64,000 nucleotides of DNA from Propionibacterium sp. (GCA_012517405.1 JAAYVB010000002.1:124001-188000); one strand, 5' to 3'; numbered from the stretch's first letter, positions 46,838-55,800 are shown. The notes: generated by a model not told the origin, from the letters alone. Numbers and translations are program-made.

Positions 46838-46843
46838 TAGTCT
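46838..46843 (+). promoter_or_regulatory. -10 box of purK, leaderless
   Basis: TAGTCT ends 6 nt before GTG 46850, which decides that start over GTG 46844 (adjacent to the box). Confidence 0.6.
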
Positions 46844-46849
46844 GTGCGG

Positions 46850-48016
46850 GTGAGTCGCACCACCATCGGAGTTATCGGCGGCGGCCAGTTGGCCCGCATG
46901 ATGTATGCCCCAGCCACCAGGCTGGGCATCGGGTTGCGGTTGCTGGCCGAGGGGCCGGACGTGGGCGCAGCGCGGATTTTCAAGGACGTGACGGTCGGCG
47001 ACTACACCGACGAGGCGACCGTGCGCGCCTTCGCGGCCGGCTGCGACGTCATCACGTTCGACCACGAACACGTGCCCACCCGCATCCTGCGCGGCCTGGT
47101 GGCCGACGGGAAGCTCGTGCGACCGGGGCCCGACGCGCTGCAGCATGCCCAGGACAAGCTCCTGATGCGGCAACGTCTCACCGATTCGCTGAATGCGCCC
47201 GCGCCGAAGTGGCAGGCCTGTGCCAACGGCGACGAGTTGTGGGAATTCGGCAAGCAGATCGGTTTCCCCATCATCGCGAAGGCCAGCCGGGGCGGCTACG
47301 ACGGACACGGCGTCTGGAAGGTCGATCGACCGGACCAGACGGAGATTCCCTTCGAAGAGGCGCTCGCCGAGTCCGCGGGGGAGAAGGTCGAGATCATCGG
47401 CGAGGAGTTCGTCGACTTCGCCCGCGAGCTGTCGGTGATCGTGGTCCGCGCACCATCGGGCCAGGCCGTGGTCTACCCGGTCAGCGAGACGATTCAGCGG
47501 GCAGGTGTCTGCCGCGAAACCATCACGCCGGCTCCCGGACTGACCGACGAGCAGGCCACCCGGATCGCGAAGCTGGGGCTCGACATCGCCGACGAATTGC
47601 AGGTCACCGGGGTGCTCGCGGTCGAACTGATGCAGCGCCACGACGGCAGCGTGGTGATCAACGAGCTGGCGATGCGTCCCCACAACACCGGCCATTGGAC
47701 GATCGACGGCGCCCACACCAGCCAGTTCGAGAATCACCTGCGCGCGGTTCTCGATCTGCCGCTGGGTGATCCGCGAGCCCGTGATCGGTGGAGCGTGATG
47801 GTCAATGTGCTGGGCGGGACACGCGACGATCTGCCCAGTGAGCTGCTGCACTGTTTCGCGCGCGATCCGAAGCTGCGCGTCGAACTGTACGGAAAGGACA
47901 TGCGTCCCGGACGCAAGGTCGGGCATGTCAACTGTTACGGCGACGATCTGGACGAGGTACGAGCGCGGGCCGAGCATGCGGCGCGCTATCTCATGGGTGA
48001 GATCGGAGAGGGATGA
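46850..48016 (+). CDS. purK: N5-carboxyaminoimidazole ribonucleotide synthase
   Basis: 388 aa ATP-grasp enzyme that carboxylates AIR to N5-CAIR in purine synthesis. [49 protein letters not shown] (ATP loop), [20 protein letters not shown] and [16 protein letters not shown] are typical. GTG 46850 is the start indicated by the -10 box. The stop overlaps or abuts purE. PurK-PurE complete another part of the purine pathway, away from the purN-purH cluster. Confidence 0.95.
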   Translation: MSRTTIGVIGGGQLARMMYAPATRLGIGLRLLAEGPDVGAARIFKDVTVGDYTDEATVRAFAAGCDVITFDHEHVPTRILRGLVADGKLVRPGPDALQHAQDKLLMRQRLTDSLNAPAPKWQACANGDELWEFGKQIGFPIIAKASRGGYDGHGVWKVDRPDQTEIPFEEALAESAGEKVEIIGEEFVDFARELSVIVVRAPSGQAVVYPVSETIQRAGVCRETITPAPGLTDEQATRIAKLGLDIADELQVTGVLAVELMQRHDGSVVINELAMRPHNTGHWTIDGAHTSQFENHLRAVLDLPLGDPRARDRWSVMVNVLGGTRDDLPSELLHCFARDPKLRVELYGKDMRPGRKVGHVNCYGDDLDEVRARAEHAARYLMGEIGEG

Positions 48017-48018
48017 CT

Positions 48019-48522
48019 ATGGCCACGCCACTGGTGGGGATCGTGATGGGTTCGGATTCGGATTGGCCGACGATGAACCCGGCGGCCGAAGCGCTCGACG
48101 AGTTCGGCATCGCCTACGAGGCAGATGTCGTCTCCGCGCACCGGATGCCCGAGGAGATGGTCCGCTACGGCCGCGAGGCGCACACCCGCGGGTTGCGCTG
48201 CATCATCGCGGGTGCCGGCGGCGCGGCTCACCTGCCCGGCATGCTCGCCGCGCTCACTCCGCTTCCGGTGATCGGCGTGCCGGTGCCGCTGAAGTACCTG
48301 GACGGAATGGACTCGCTGTTGTCCATCGTCCAGATGCCGGCCGGAGTCCCGGTGGCCACGGTCGCCATCGGGGGGGCGCGGAACGCGGGCCTTCTTGCTG
48401 TCCGTATCCTGGGTGCCAGTGATCCCGGCCTCATCGACAAGATGGTGAGCTTTCAGCAGAATCTGCGCCAGACGGCGCTGGCCAAGGGGGAGCGAGTCCG
48501 GGAACAGACGTCGAAGGGGTAG
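48019..48522 (+). CDS. purE: N5-CAIR mutase
   Basis: 167 aa, rearranges N5-CAIR to CAIR. Class I PurE signatures: [30 protein letters not shown] with the catalytic His, [19 protein letters not shown] and [23 protein letters not shown] 48019 has GGAGAGG 6 nt upstream; ATG 48013, which overlaps the purK stop, would be too close to it. The following lipoprotein gene begins 3 nt after the stop. Confidence 0.95.
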   Translation: MATPLVGIVMGSDSDWPTMNPAAEALDEFGIAYEADVVSAHRMPEEMVRYGREAHTRGLRCIIAGAGGAAHLPGMLAALTPLPVIGVPVPLKYLDGMDSLLSIVQMPAGVPVATVAIGGARNAGLLAVRILGASDPGLIDKMVSFQQNLRQTALAKGERVREQTSKG

Positions 48523-48525
48523 CTC

Positions 48526-49098
48526 ATGAAATCTGCCGGCAGAGGGATCGTGGCGCTGCTCGTCGGTTTGGTGGTGCTGGCCGGCTGCGGCAGCCCCGCC
48601 GGCGGCGACTCGAGCGCAAGCCCGTCGTCCGATCTACTCGACCGCTATGGTCTGGCGTCGCTGACGACTGCCGAGATCGTGGAGAAGCTCGATCAATCGC
48701 CGGAGACGCGGCCCACGAAACTGGCAGGTTCGGTGCGTCCCGATCAACTGCTGCTCAGCGAGGGCGATGAGCAGCTCGCCTTGGACATGCCCGACGACCA
48801 GTTCTACCTTTCCGTGGCGCCCTACCTCACGCACACTCATGACTGCTTCTACCACAACACCGGCAGTTGCCAAGGCGAACTGGTCAACTCCCAGGTTCAC
48901 GTGACCATCACCACCGCCGACGGCATCGTCATCGTCAACAGGGACGCCACCACGTATGCGAACGGCTTCATCGGCTTCTGGGTGCCGACCGGCAGCTCGG
49001 GCACCATCACCGTCAGCCAGGACGGCAAGTCGGGCACCGTGCCGTTCGCCACCGGTGACCAGGACGCCACCTGCATCACCACACTGAAGCTGGTGTGA
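48526..49098 (+). CDS. CueP-like copper-binding lipoprotein
   Basis: 190 aa exported lipoprotein: lipobox LAGC (Cys21) after a 20-residue signal peptide. The mature part matches CueP, the periplasmic copper protein of Salmonella and of many Gram-positives: FYLSVAPYLTHTHDCFYH, SCQGELVNSQVHVTI, TTYANGFIGFWVP and ATCITTLKLV. The three metal-site cysteines correspond to Cys107, Cys115 and Cys183. It is joined to purE by a 3-nt gap, an odd partner; no copper exporter or CueR/CsoR gene is nearby. Tandem repeats follow the stop. Confidence 0.85.
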   Translation: MKSAGRGIVALLVGLVVLAGCGSPAGGDSSASPSSDLLDRYGLASLTTAEIVEKLDQSPETRPTKLAGSVRPDQLLLSEGDEQLALDMPDDQFYLSVAPYLTHTHDCFYHNTGSCQGELVNSQVHVTITTADGIVIVNRDATTYANGFIGFWVPTGSSGTITVSQDGKSGTVPFATGDQDATCITTLKLV

Positions 49099-49106
49099 CG
49101 AACCCC

Positions 49107-49158
49107 GCACCGATCGAACCGGAGCACCGATCGAACCGGAAGCACCGATCGAATCAGG
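49107..49158. repeat. Three tandem 17-bp repeats after cueP-like gene
   Basis: GCACCGATCGAACCGGA occurs at 49107-49123 and 49124-49140 exactly, then with changes at 49142-49158. Each copy holds the palindrome CGATCG. The array lies between the convergent lipoprotein and ABC permease genes, so it may be involved in termination, or be simple slippage. Confidence 0.85.
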
Positions 49159-49197
49159 GTGTCTCGGCAGGTCGCCACGATGCTGCCGCGGCAGCGC

Positions 49198-50400
49198 TCA
49201 CTCGGACAGCTGCAGGCCCTGACGCCAGTTCAGGCGTCCGCTGGTGCGCAGCAGCGCCCGGCGGTAGATGCGCTCACCCAGCAACACCATCAGCGCCGCG
49301 AATACCAGGTTGGACGCCAACGCGGCCAGCGGCTCCCACCACGCCGCCGTACCGTCGATCAGCCGGGCCGGCATCAGGACGGCGGACACGATCGGGACGA
49401 AGCTGAGGATGTCCCGGGTCGTCCCCGTGGCCACGAAGGCGGCCACGTAGGTCGCCATGATCACCCACATCAGGGGCGTGGAGGTCTGGTTCAGGTCCTC
49501 GCTGCGGGTGCCGAGTGCGCCGGCCGCGGCCCAGATGCACGCCAGCGCCAGGAATCCGGCGAGGAAGAAGACCAGGAACCAGCCGGCCGCCCCGGCGAAC
49601 TGCGGCAGGAGATCGCTCAGTGGGGTGAAGGTCAAGCCGATCAGCCCGGCGCCGAGCAGCAGCATCACCTGCGCGGCAGCGATCAGCGTGTTGGCGATGA
49701 CCTTGCCGGCCAGCAGCTCCCGGATCGGGATCACCGCCACCAGGATCTCGACGATGCGTGACTGCTTCTCCTCGATCACCGAGGTGGCGATCTGCATGCC
49801 GTAGGTCATCGCCGACATCATGAACAGCACGCCGAACACGACCGTCGCGATGAAGGCGATCGGCCCGGCGGTGCCGCCGGCGTTCAGCAGCTCGACGTTC
49901 ACCGCCATCTGTTGGCTGATCTGTTCAGGGCTCACACCCGCCTGAGCAGCGAGATCGTTGATCGTCTGGACGCTGAGCACGTCGGTCAACGAGGTGATGA
50001 AGCCATCGTCCGACTCCGATTCCCAGGTGGTGGACCAGCCGGTGTCGCCGTGATGCAGGTAGACATCGGCGTCCCCGTCAGCCACCTGGGCGCGGGCCGC
50101 CTCGTCGCTGCTTGCTTCGCTGACGTGCACGCTGCTGCGGGGATCGGACTGCTTGGCCACGGCTTCCACGGAGCGGGCCAGCGCGGCCGCATCGGGAGTG
50201 GTGACCACGACATCGGTGGTTTGCGCGCGTCCGCTGACCAGGAAACCGATGGCGAATCCGGCCACGATCAGGCCGAGCGTGGTCAGGGTTCCGATGATGA
50301 AGGCCCGGTCGGTGACCTTGACGACGATCTCGCGGATCGTGACGATCAGCCAGGCGGGCCGGCGGGCGGGCGTGCCCTGGGCAGTGCTGGGGTGGCTCAT
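49198..50400 (-). CDS. ABC-2 type transporter permease (NatB-like)
   Basis: 400 aa. An N-terminal helix (FIIGTLTTLGLIVAGFAIGFLV, residues ~32-53) is followed by a ~130-residue external domain, then five or more helices from about residue 185. SVIEEKQSRIVEILVAVIPIRELLAGKVI is the hallmark of ABC-2/NatB permeases. It exports an unknown compound (Na+ or drug in related systems). ATG 50400 overlaps the ATPase stop by 4 nt, so ATPase and permease are co-translated. Confidence 0.85.
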   Translation of the reverse strand: MSHPSTAQGTPARRPAWLIVTIREIVVKVTDRAFIIGTLTTLGLIVAGFAIGFLVSGRAQTTDVVVTTPDAAALARSVEAVAKQSDPRSSVHVSEASSDEAARAQVADGDADVYLHHGDTGWSTTWESESDDGFITSLTDVLSVQTINDLAAQAGVSPEQISQQMAVNVELLNAGGTAGPIAFIATVVFGVLFMMSAMTYGMQIATSVIEEKQSRIVEILVAVIPIRELLAGKVIANTLIAAAQVMLLLGAGLIGLTFTPLSDLLPQFAGAAGWFLVFFLAGFLALACIWAAAGALGTRSEDLNQTSTPLMWVIMATYVAAFVATGTTRDILSFVPIVSAVLMPARLIDGTAAWWEPLAALASNLVFAALMVLLGERIYRRALLRTSGRLNWRQGLQLSE

Positions 50401-51278
50401 GCCGTCACCTCCCGATAGATTTCCGACAAGGTCGGACGCACCGGCGTGAACTCGATGACATGTCCGCGCTGCAGGGCTTGGGCGAGCAGATCGTCGCCTG
50501 CGCCGGGAACCAGGATCTCGAACAGTGCGGTGCCGCCGTCGACTGCGTCCACCCGCAGCCCGGGGACGTCGCGGACCCACCCGGCGTCGGTGTCGGTGAC
50601 CAGCCGGTGCTTGGTGGCGCCGCGCGACTCGAGGTCGTCCTTGGTGCCGGCGGCGACCACGCGTCCGTTGGCCAGAATGACCAGCCCGTCGCAGAGCCGG
50701 TCGATCAGATCGAGCTGGTGGCTGCTGAACAGCACGGGCACCCCACGGGAGGCCCGCTCGGCGAGTAGCCCGGCCATCTCGTCGACGGCCTTCGGATCCA
50801 GGCCGCTGAACGGTTCGTCCAAGATCAGCCCGATCGGGTCGGCCATCACGGCGGCTGCGATCTGGACGCGCTGCTGGTTGCCCAGGCTCAGCTTCTCCAG
50901 CTTGTCCTTGAGCCGGTCACCCAGGCCGAATCGTGCCATCAACCCGGACGCCTCGGCCGCTGCCGAGTCCCGGGTCATGCCCTTGAGCTCGGCCAGGTAG
51001 ATGAGCTGGCTCAGGATCGGCTGCTTGGCATACAGGCCGCGCTCCTCGGGCATATATCCGAAGCGGGAACGGTCGGATCTGGTGATGGGGCGCCCGTTCA
51101 GGTTCACCTGTCCGCTGTCGGGTGCCAGCAGCCCCATGATCATGCGCATGGTCGTGGTCTTGCCGGCGCCGTTGCCGCCGACGAAGCCGATCATCTGGCC
51201 TGCCGGCACCGTGAACGTGACGTCGTCAACGGCGGTCAGTTGGCCGAAGGTACGGGTGAGATGTATGACATCGAGCAC
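50397..51278 (-). CDS. ABC transporter ATP-binding protein (NatA-like)
   Basis: 293 aa. Walker A GGNGAGKTTTMR, Q-loop GYMPEERGLY, signature LSLGNQQRVQIAAAVM (Ser replaced in the LSGGQ consensus), Walker B LILDEPFSGLD and switch His in LFSSHQLD. The C-terminal ~75 residues form the DUF4162-like regulatory tail usual in exporters of this type. GTG 51278 has AGGAG 8 nt upstream. It pairs with the overlapping permease gene. Confidence 0.88.
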   Translation of the reverse strand: MLDVIHLTRTFGQLTAVDDVTFTVPAGQMIGFVGGNGAGKTTTMRMIMGLLAPDSGQVNLNGRPITRSDRSRFGYMPEERGLYAKQPILSQLIYLAELKGMTRDSAAAEASGLMARFGLGDRLKDKLEKLSLGNQQRVQIAAAVMADPIGLILDEPFSGLDPKAVDEMAGLLAERASRGVPVLFSSHQLDLIDRLCDGLVILANGRVVAAGTKDDLESRGATKHRLVTDTDAGWVRDVPGLRVDAVDGGTALFEILVPGAGDDLLAQALQRGHVIEFTPVRPTLSEIYREVTA

Positions 51279-51309
51279 TCGGGGTTCTCCTGTCGGTCGG
51301 TTTGCGTGG

Positions 51310-52557
51310 TCAGCTGATGAATCGGTCCAGATCCGAGGTGTCACCTCGGGCGATGTTGCCGAACAGTTCCGCGGCGGCCGCGTCGTCCCAGATCACCACG
51401 GACTGGCCGTCGTCGGTCCAGCCGTCGGTGCTGGCGATCGGCACCACCAGGGACAGTCCGTTGCCGCCCGACACGCTCAGCAAAGCCATGCCGGCGCCCA
51501 TCAGATCGAGCAGGCCGGTCTGATCACCCTTGTTCAGCATGCTGGCCACCGCCATGGCGGTGCTCCAGTACTTGATCGGATTGAGGATCGTGGACGGGGT
51601 GGCGGCCTTGGCGACCACCTTGCCGATCACTTCACGCTGCCGCTTGGCGCGCCCGATATCACCCTCGGGGTCGGAGTAGCGCATCCGCACGTAGGCCAGC
51701 GCCATGTCGCCCTTGATCAGGCTGCATCCGGCGGGCAGGTCGAGCCCCGACAGCTCGTCGTTGACGGCTGTGTCGACGCAGACCTCGATGCCGCCGACCG
51801 CATTCACCAGATCCGTGAAGCCCTCGAAGCCGATCTCCAGATAACCGTCGAGTTGGACGCCGGTCGCTTGTTCGACGGTGTCCTGCAGGAGGGCGGCGCC
51901 GCCGTAGGAGTACGCGGCGTTGAGTTTGTTCTGCCCGTATCCGGGGATCGTGACATACGAGTCACGAGGCAGGCTGATCAGTACCGAGCGTCCGGTCGGC
52001 GGCCGGTAGAGGATCAGGATGGTATCGGCCCGCGCGCCGTCGACTCCCTCCCGGGAGTCGCTGCCGACCAGCAGCACGGCCGTGCCCGGCTGCCGGGCGA
52101 GCCGGTAGGCAGAGTCCGATTCTTCGACCGATCCCATTCGTCCCAAGGCGATGACCGGAACGGCGACCAGCCAGACGACGAATGCGACCAGCAGAATGAC
52201 GATGATGCGCAGCGGCGAACGGGGTCGCCGTTTACGCGGTGCCGGCCGGGCGTGCTGAGGTGCCGGTGCGGCGCTCGGGTGCTGCGCCGGACGCTGCGGT
52301 GGCCTGGACGCCTGGGCCGGCTGAGGTCTGGACGGGGAGGCCGAATGCCGCGCCCGTGGCTGCTCAGCGGCCCGAGAGCCGAGGTGTGAGGTGTCGTAGG
52401 CGGGCGTCGAAACCCGCGGACGACCGGCAGCCCCGCCCGCGGCGGCGTCGGGGACGGCTGCACCGCCCGGCGACGGGCGTGGTGGCTCTGGCTGCTCCGC
52501 AGCCGGCCGGCCGTAGAGCCAGTCGAGGTCGGCCTGCCGGTCAGGGTCGTCGGTCAT
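51310..52557 (-). CDS. LytR-CpsA-Psr (LCP) family cell-wall ligase
   Basis: 415 aa. A cytoplasmic Pro/Ala-rich tail (residues ~20-110), one transmembrane helix (~117-138) and an extracellular LCP domain. The domain contains LLVGSDSREGVDGARADTI, LISLPRDSYVTIPGYGQNKLNAAY and VRMRYSDPEGDIGRAKRQREV, with the conserved Arg/Asp residues that bind polyprenyl pyrophosphate. LCP enzymes attach glycopolymers to peptidoglycan (arabinogalactan in mycobacteria). Context with manC and a large glycosyltransferase supports an envelope-polymer role. ATG 52557 is leaderless. Confidence 0.9.
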   Translation of the reverse strand: MTDDPDRQADLDWLYGRPAAEQPEPPRPSPGGAAVPDAAAGGAAGRPRVSTPAYDTSHLGSRAAEQPRARHSASPSRPQPAQASRPPQRPAQHPSAAPAPQHARPAPRKRRPRSPLRIIVILLVAFVVWLVAVPVIALGRMGSVEESDSAYRLARQPGTAVLLVGSDSREGVDGARADTILILYRPPTGRSVLISLPRDSYVTIPGYGQNKLNAAYSYGGAALLQDTVEQATGVQLDGYLEIGFEGFTDLVNAVGGIEVCVDTAVNDELSGLDLPAGCSLIKGDMALAYVRMRYSDPEGDIGRAKRQREVIGKVVAKAATPSTILNPIKYWSTAMAVASMLNKGDQTGLLDLMGAGMALLSVSGGNGLSLVVPIASTDGWTDDGQSVVIWDDAAAAELFGNIARGDTSDLDRFIS

Positions 52558-52564
52558 GCCAGCC

Positions 52565-52570
52565 AGCGTA
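52565..52570 (-). promoter_or_regulatory. -10 box of the LCP gene, leaderless
   Basis: Minus-strand TACGCT, 7 nt before ATG 52557. Confidence 0.55.
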
Positions 52571-52666
52571 TTCCTCACGGCGACTGGCAACAGGGTCAAA
52601 TCGCCTCGAAGCGGCGAGCCGGCAGGCGTTCGGCCGGCTCGAGCAGCAGCATGCGTGAGTCGGGGC

Positions 52667-53398
52667 TCAGGCGAGGGTCGCGCGCTCCTGGCGGGCCAGG
52701 GAATCCCGCTGGTCTGGCGTGCCGCCGACCGCGATCACGGTCGAACCGCCGCCCAGGATCGGAGCCACCAGGGCGTGGCAGACCATCGTCCACGGGTCGG
52801 GGCCGGGACTGAGCAGCAGCCGCTCGCAGGACGGCGAGACAGCGCCCAGTTCATCCCAGTTGTGCGGTGTCTCGGCGTCGAAGCAGACGGCAGCTTCGGG
52901 CGCGACCCGCCAGTGCACGTCCGGCTGGCTGAGCACTTCGGCGTAGTCGGTGACCCCGTTCGGGCGTTGCATGAATCCCGCCCCGAGCGGGTGCAGCGAG
53001 CAGGCGATCGTCTCGACCCCCGGCACCGGATGCGGGTCGTGCGGACCCACCACCACGGCGTCCAGCAGATCGATCAAGGCCAGTCCCTCGCGTGAGGTGG
53101 CCACCACTTGGCCGCCGAGCTGCCAGGTGGCCATTGTCCAGACCAACCCGACCCAGTGCCCGGGATCGGTGATCAGCAGCGTGTTGGCCACCCGCGGGAA
53201 CTCGTCCACATCCATCGAGACCAGCAGATTCGCCGACTTGTCGACCCAGTTCGCGAACGTTCGCCCCGACAGCTCGGTGCGGAATCCCTTGTCGAGGTCG
53301 TACCAGGTGATGAGCGGACCGGAACCTGCCGTGGCAACCCGGTCTTCGAGCGCGGCCAGCAGATCGCTGACCGGGGGCGTGTTCGCGGGTAGGGCCAT
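52667..53398 (-). CDS. TIGR03089-family protein
   Basis: 243 aa. Actinobacterial TIGR03089 family, related to the N-terminal part of AMP-dependent synthetases but without the adenylation signature. Recognisable are PLITWYDLDKGFRTELSGRTFANWVDKSANLL and DPGHWVGLVWTMATWQLGGQVV, then a C-terminal LSPGPDPWTMVCHALVAPIL. In Mycobacterium the homologue (Rv3268) also lies beside the LCP gene cpsA. Function unknown. Leaderless ATG, with only 31 bp to the divergent manC start. Confidence 0.8.
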   Translation of the reverse strand: MALPANTPPVSDLLAALEDRVATAGSGPLITWYDLDKGFRTELSGRTFANWVDKSANLLVSMDVDEFPRVANTLLITDPGHWVGLVWTMATWQLGGQVVATSREGLALIDLLDAVVVGPHDPHPVPGVETIACSLHPLGAGFMQRPNGVTDYAEVLSQPDVHWRVAPEAAVCFDAETPHNWDELGAVSPSCERLLLSPGPDPWTMVCHALVAPILGGGSTVIAVGGTPDQRDSLARQERATLA

Positions 53399-53404
53399 TG
53401 ACCA

Positions 53405-53410
53405 ATCGTA
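53405..53410 (-). promoter_or_regulatory. -10 box of the TIGR03089 gene, leaderless
   Basis: Minus-strand TACGAT, 6 nt before ATG 53398, back-to-back with the manC -10 box. Confidence 0.55.
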
Positions 53411-53417
53411 TGGCAGC

Positions 53418-53423
53418 TAGATT
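53418..53423 (+). promoter_or_regulatory. -10 box of manC, leaderless
   Basis: TAGATT, 6 nt before GTG 53430; it decides GTG 53430 rather than the overlapping GTG 53428. The opposing box is 7 bp away. Confidence 0.6.
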
Positions 53424-53429
53424 GATCGT

Positions 53430-54506
53430 GTGCGCTACGTAGTCATCATGGCCGGCGGATCTGGAAAACGACTGTGGCCGCTGTCGCGGCGAGGCGAGCC
53501 CAAGCAACTGTTGCCGCTGTTCGACGGCAAGAGCCTGCTGCAGCTGGCCTATGAGCGGGTTCGCGGCGTGGTGGCGGCCGAGAACGTGCTGGTCTGCGCG
53601 GGCGCCGCCTACTCCGATGTTGTCGCTGCTCAGCTGCCGGAGGTGCCGGCCGCCAACATTCTCGGGGAGCCGGAGGGACGGGACTCGCTGAATGCGGTGG
53701 CCTGGCCGGCGGCGGTGCTTGCCCGGCGCGATCCGGACGCGGTGGTGGCGGTGGTGACCGCCGATCAGCTGATCACCCCGGTCGACGTCTTCGCCAGGGC
53801 GCTGGACGACGGCTTCCGGCTGGCGACCGATGATCCGGGGGCGCTGGTGGCGTTCGGTGTGGTGCCGACCAGCCCGCACACCGGCTACGGCTATCTGGCG
53901 CGGGGCGCCGACATCGCCGGGTACGGCCTGGCCAGCGAGATCACCGAGTTCAAGGAGAAGCCCGATCTGGCCACCGCCGAGACCTACCTGGCGTCCGGGC
54001 GGTACTGGTGGAACGCCGGCATGTTCGTCTGGCGGGCCGCCACCCTGCTCGATCAACTGCGTATCCTGATGCCGCAGACCTACCAGAAGGTCCTCGAACT
54101 GGCCGAGCATCCCGAGCGTCTCGCCGAGATCTACCCCCACCTGGTCAAGATCTCCGTCGACTACGCGGTGATGGAACCGGTCTCGCACGGCCAGACCGGC
54201 GCCCACATCGTCGCCGTCGCCCTGGCGATCCAGTGGGCGGACGTCGGCAGCTATGCCGCGCTTCAGGAAGTGCTCGACCACGACGAGGGCGGCAACGCAC
54301 GGGTCGGAACGGTGGTCACCGCCGATGCGTCCGGCTGCCTGCTGGTCAACGATCAGCCCGGCACGGTGCTGGGAGTGGTGGGCATCCAGGATCTGTTCGT
54401 GGTTCGAACCGCCGACGCCACGGTGGTCGGCTCGCTGGCGGCCAGCCAGCAGGTCAAACAGTTGGCGGATAAGGTCGCTGCAGAGGTTTCTGCCGAACTA
54501 GCTTGA
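53430..54506 (+). CDS. manC: Mannose-1-phosphate guanylyltransferase
   Basis: 358 aa, makes GDP-mannose from mannose-1-phosphate and GTP. The nucleotidyltransferase signature YVVIMAGGSGKRLWPLSRRGEPKQLLPLF is at the N-terminus, followed by VAVVTADQLI, GYGYLARGADI and ITEFKEKPDLATAETYL (sugar-binding FxEKP), RYWWNAGMFVWRA and SVDYAVMEP. There is no PMI domain, unlike fused ManC enzymes. GDP-mannose would supply the envelope glycosyltransferases nearby. The stop overlaps the first possible start of the next gene. Confidence 0.93.
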   Translation: MRYVVIMAGGSGKRLWPLSRRGEPKQLLPLFDGKSLLQLAYERVRGVVAAENVLVCAGAAYSDVVAAQLPEVPAANILGEPEGRDSLNAVAWPAAVLARRDPDAVVAVVTADQLITPVDVFARALDDGFRLATDDPGALVAFGVVPTSPHTGYGYLARGADIAGYGLASEITEFKEKPDLATAETYLASGRYWWNAGMFVWRAATLLDQLRILMPQTYQKVLELAEHPERLAEIYPHLVKISVDYAVMEPVSHGQTGAHIVAVALAIQWADVGSYAALQEVLDHDEGGNARVGTVVTADASGCLLVNDQPGTVLGVVGIQDLFVVRTADATVVGSLAASQQVKQLADKVAAEVSAELA

Positions 54507-54517
54507 TGAGGATGCCC

Positions 54518-55324
54518 ATGATCGAATACGCCCGAAAGCTTCGCGGTCCGGCCACGGTCGGCGTGCTCGTCATCATCTGCTTCTATGTGGCGGTCGCGGT
54601 CGTCTACTTCGTGGCGCTGCTCGGCAACGGCATCTACATCGCCACGGCGGCCCGCCAGGCGGGCTCGGACTCGGTCTCGCTGGTGTGGATCTTCGTCACG
54701 GTCGCGCTGGTGCTGACGTGCCTGCTGACCAAACCGCCGGTCGCCAACGTCGGCCGGTTGATCGAGGCGTCCGCCATCGTGGTGAGCGTGGCCACCGGAG
54801 CAGCGCTGGTCTTCTGGATCATCGGGCTGTTCGGCGACTTCAGTCTCGGGGCCTGGCTGGCGGCTCTGGGTGGGCTGGTCGAAACGCTCGTCAAGGCGGC
54901 CGCGGCAGTGGTGCTCTGGCGGCTGCGGGGCTGGCCGGTCGAATCCAGCTCGGACGAAGCCGAGCAGCAGGCTGTCGCCGAGCCGGAGTCCGGGCAGGCT
55001 CCCGGGCGCCCGCCGGTCTGGAATCCGCCGGAAGCCGTCGGGCTGCAGTGGAACCGGGCCGGAGATGCCGCGGCCGGGGCGGTGCCGCCTTCGCTGACCG
55101 GCGAGGCTGCGGTGACCCCGGACAGCCCCGCGGTCCAGCCGCCGGCTGCACCTCGCCAGCTGTGGTCGCGCGGGGGTATTCCCCCGGAGGCGTTGCCCGC
55201 CGCACCCGACCAGACGGCCGCCGAGGCCGAGCCGGCGAAACCGCCGTCGACCCCCAAGCAGCCGCCCACCGCACCGGGCCAGCGGCCGGCACCGGATTGG
55301 TCACCCGCTCCTCGTCCTGAGTAG
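54518..55324 (+). CDS. Membrane protein with Pro/Ala-rich cytoplasmic tail, function unknown
   Basis: About 268 aa. Four hydrophobic segments in the first 140 residues (VGVLVIICFYVAVAVVYFVALL, SLVWIFVTVALVLTCLL, IVVSVATGAALVFWIIGLF, then a less hydrophobic one) are followed by a ~125-residue low-complexity tail rich in Pro, Ala, Glu and Gln. The family is not recognised. ATG 54518 is used because GAGG lies 6 nt upstream; ATG 54506 and 54512 are alternatives. It follows manC without a gap and is probably co-transcribed. A ~210-nt gap follows, rich in short GC inverted repeats, leading to the whiB2 promoter. Confidence 0.6.
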   Translation: MIEYARKLRGPATVGVLVIICFYVAVAVVYFVALLGNGIYIATAARQAGSDSVSLVWIFVTVALVLTCLLTKPPVANVGRLIEASAIVVSVATGAALVFWIIGLFGDFSLGAWLAALGGLVETLVKAAAAVVLWRLRGWPVESSSDEAEQQAVAEPESGQAPGRPPVWNPPEAVGLQWNRAGDAAAGAVPPSLTGEAAVTPDSPAVQPPAAPRQLWSRGGIPPEALPAAPDQTAAEAEPAKPPSTPKQPPTAPGQRPAPDWSPAPRPE

Positions 55325-55454
55325 CCGAACGGCGCTGACGGCGCTGAACACCGGCAGCCGGCGTGGCCGGCGTCCGGATTCGTCCGACTGAGCGGGCCCA
55401 TCGCGGCCCGGATTCGCCCGGGGCATAATTCCGTTTCTGCTAGCATCTTGCATC

Positions 55455-55484
55455 TTGACGTGCGATGAACGACACGGGTGTAAT
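55455..55484 (+). promoter_or_regulatory. whiB2 promoter
   Basis: TTGACG (55455-55460), 18-nt spacer, TGTAAT (55479-55484), giving a leader of about 45 nt. A 7-bp tandem repeat GCATCTTGCATCTT precedes and overlaps the -35 box, a possible activator site. Confidence 0.6.
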
Positions 55485-55536
55485 TTCAACCATGTAGGTT
55501 TACCGTCCCCGCGAGTCAGTCGGAAGGAGTGGGAAA

Positions 55537-55800
55537 ATGCAGCCCTTGCAGGTGCTCTTCGACAACGAAGAAGACGACGGCGTCCTGGCTTGGCAGGAGC
55601 AGGCCCTGTGCGCCCAGACCGACCCCGAGGCGTTCTTCCCGGAAAAGGGAGGCTCCACGCGCGAAGCCAAACGGGTCTGCCAGAACTGCGAAGTCCGCTC
55701 CGAGTGCTTGGACTATGCGCTGGCCAACGATGAGCGTTTCGGCATCTGGGGCGGATTGTCGGAGCGGGAACGCCGTCAGCTGAAGAAGCACGCCGTCTGA
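55537..55800 (+). CDS. whiB2: WhiB-family iron-sulfur regulator (WhiB2/WhmD type)
   Basis: 87 aa. Four [4Fe-4S] cysteines at 25, 48, 51 and 57 in the C-x22-C-x2-C-x5-C pattern, followed by the beta-turn GIWGG (69-73) and a basic C-terminus (RERRQLKKH). WhiB2/WhmD proteins bind the primary sigma factor and control septation in mycobacteria. Synteny with manC and DUF3499 supports the WhiB2 subgroup. Strong ribosome binding site GGAAGGAG and a leadered promoter distinguish it from its leaderless neighbours. Confidence 0.93.
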   Translation: MQPLQVLFDNEEDDGVLAWQEQALCAQTDPEAFFPEKGGSTREAKRVCQNCEVRSECLDYALANDERFGIWGGLSERERRQLKKHAV

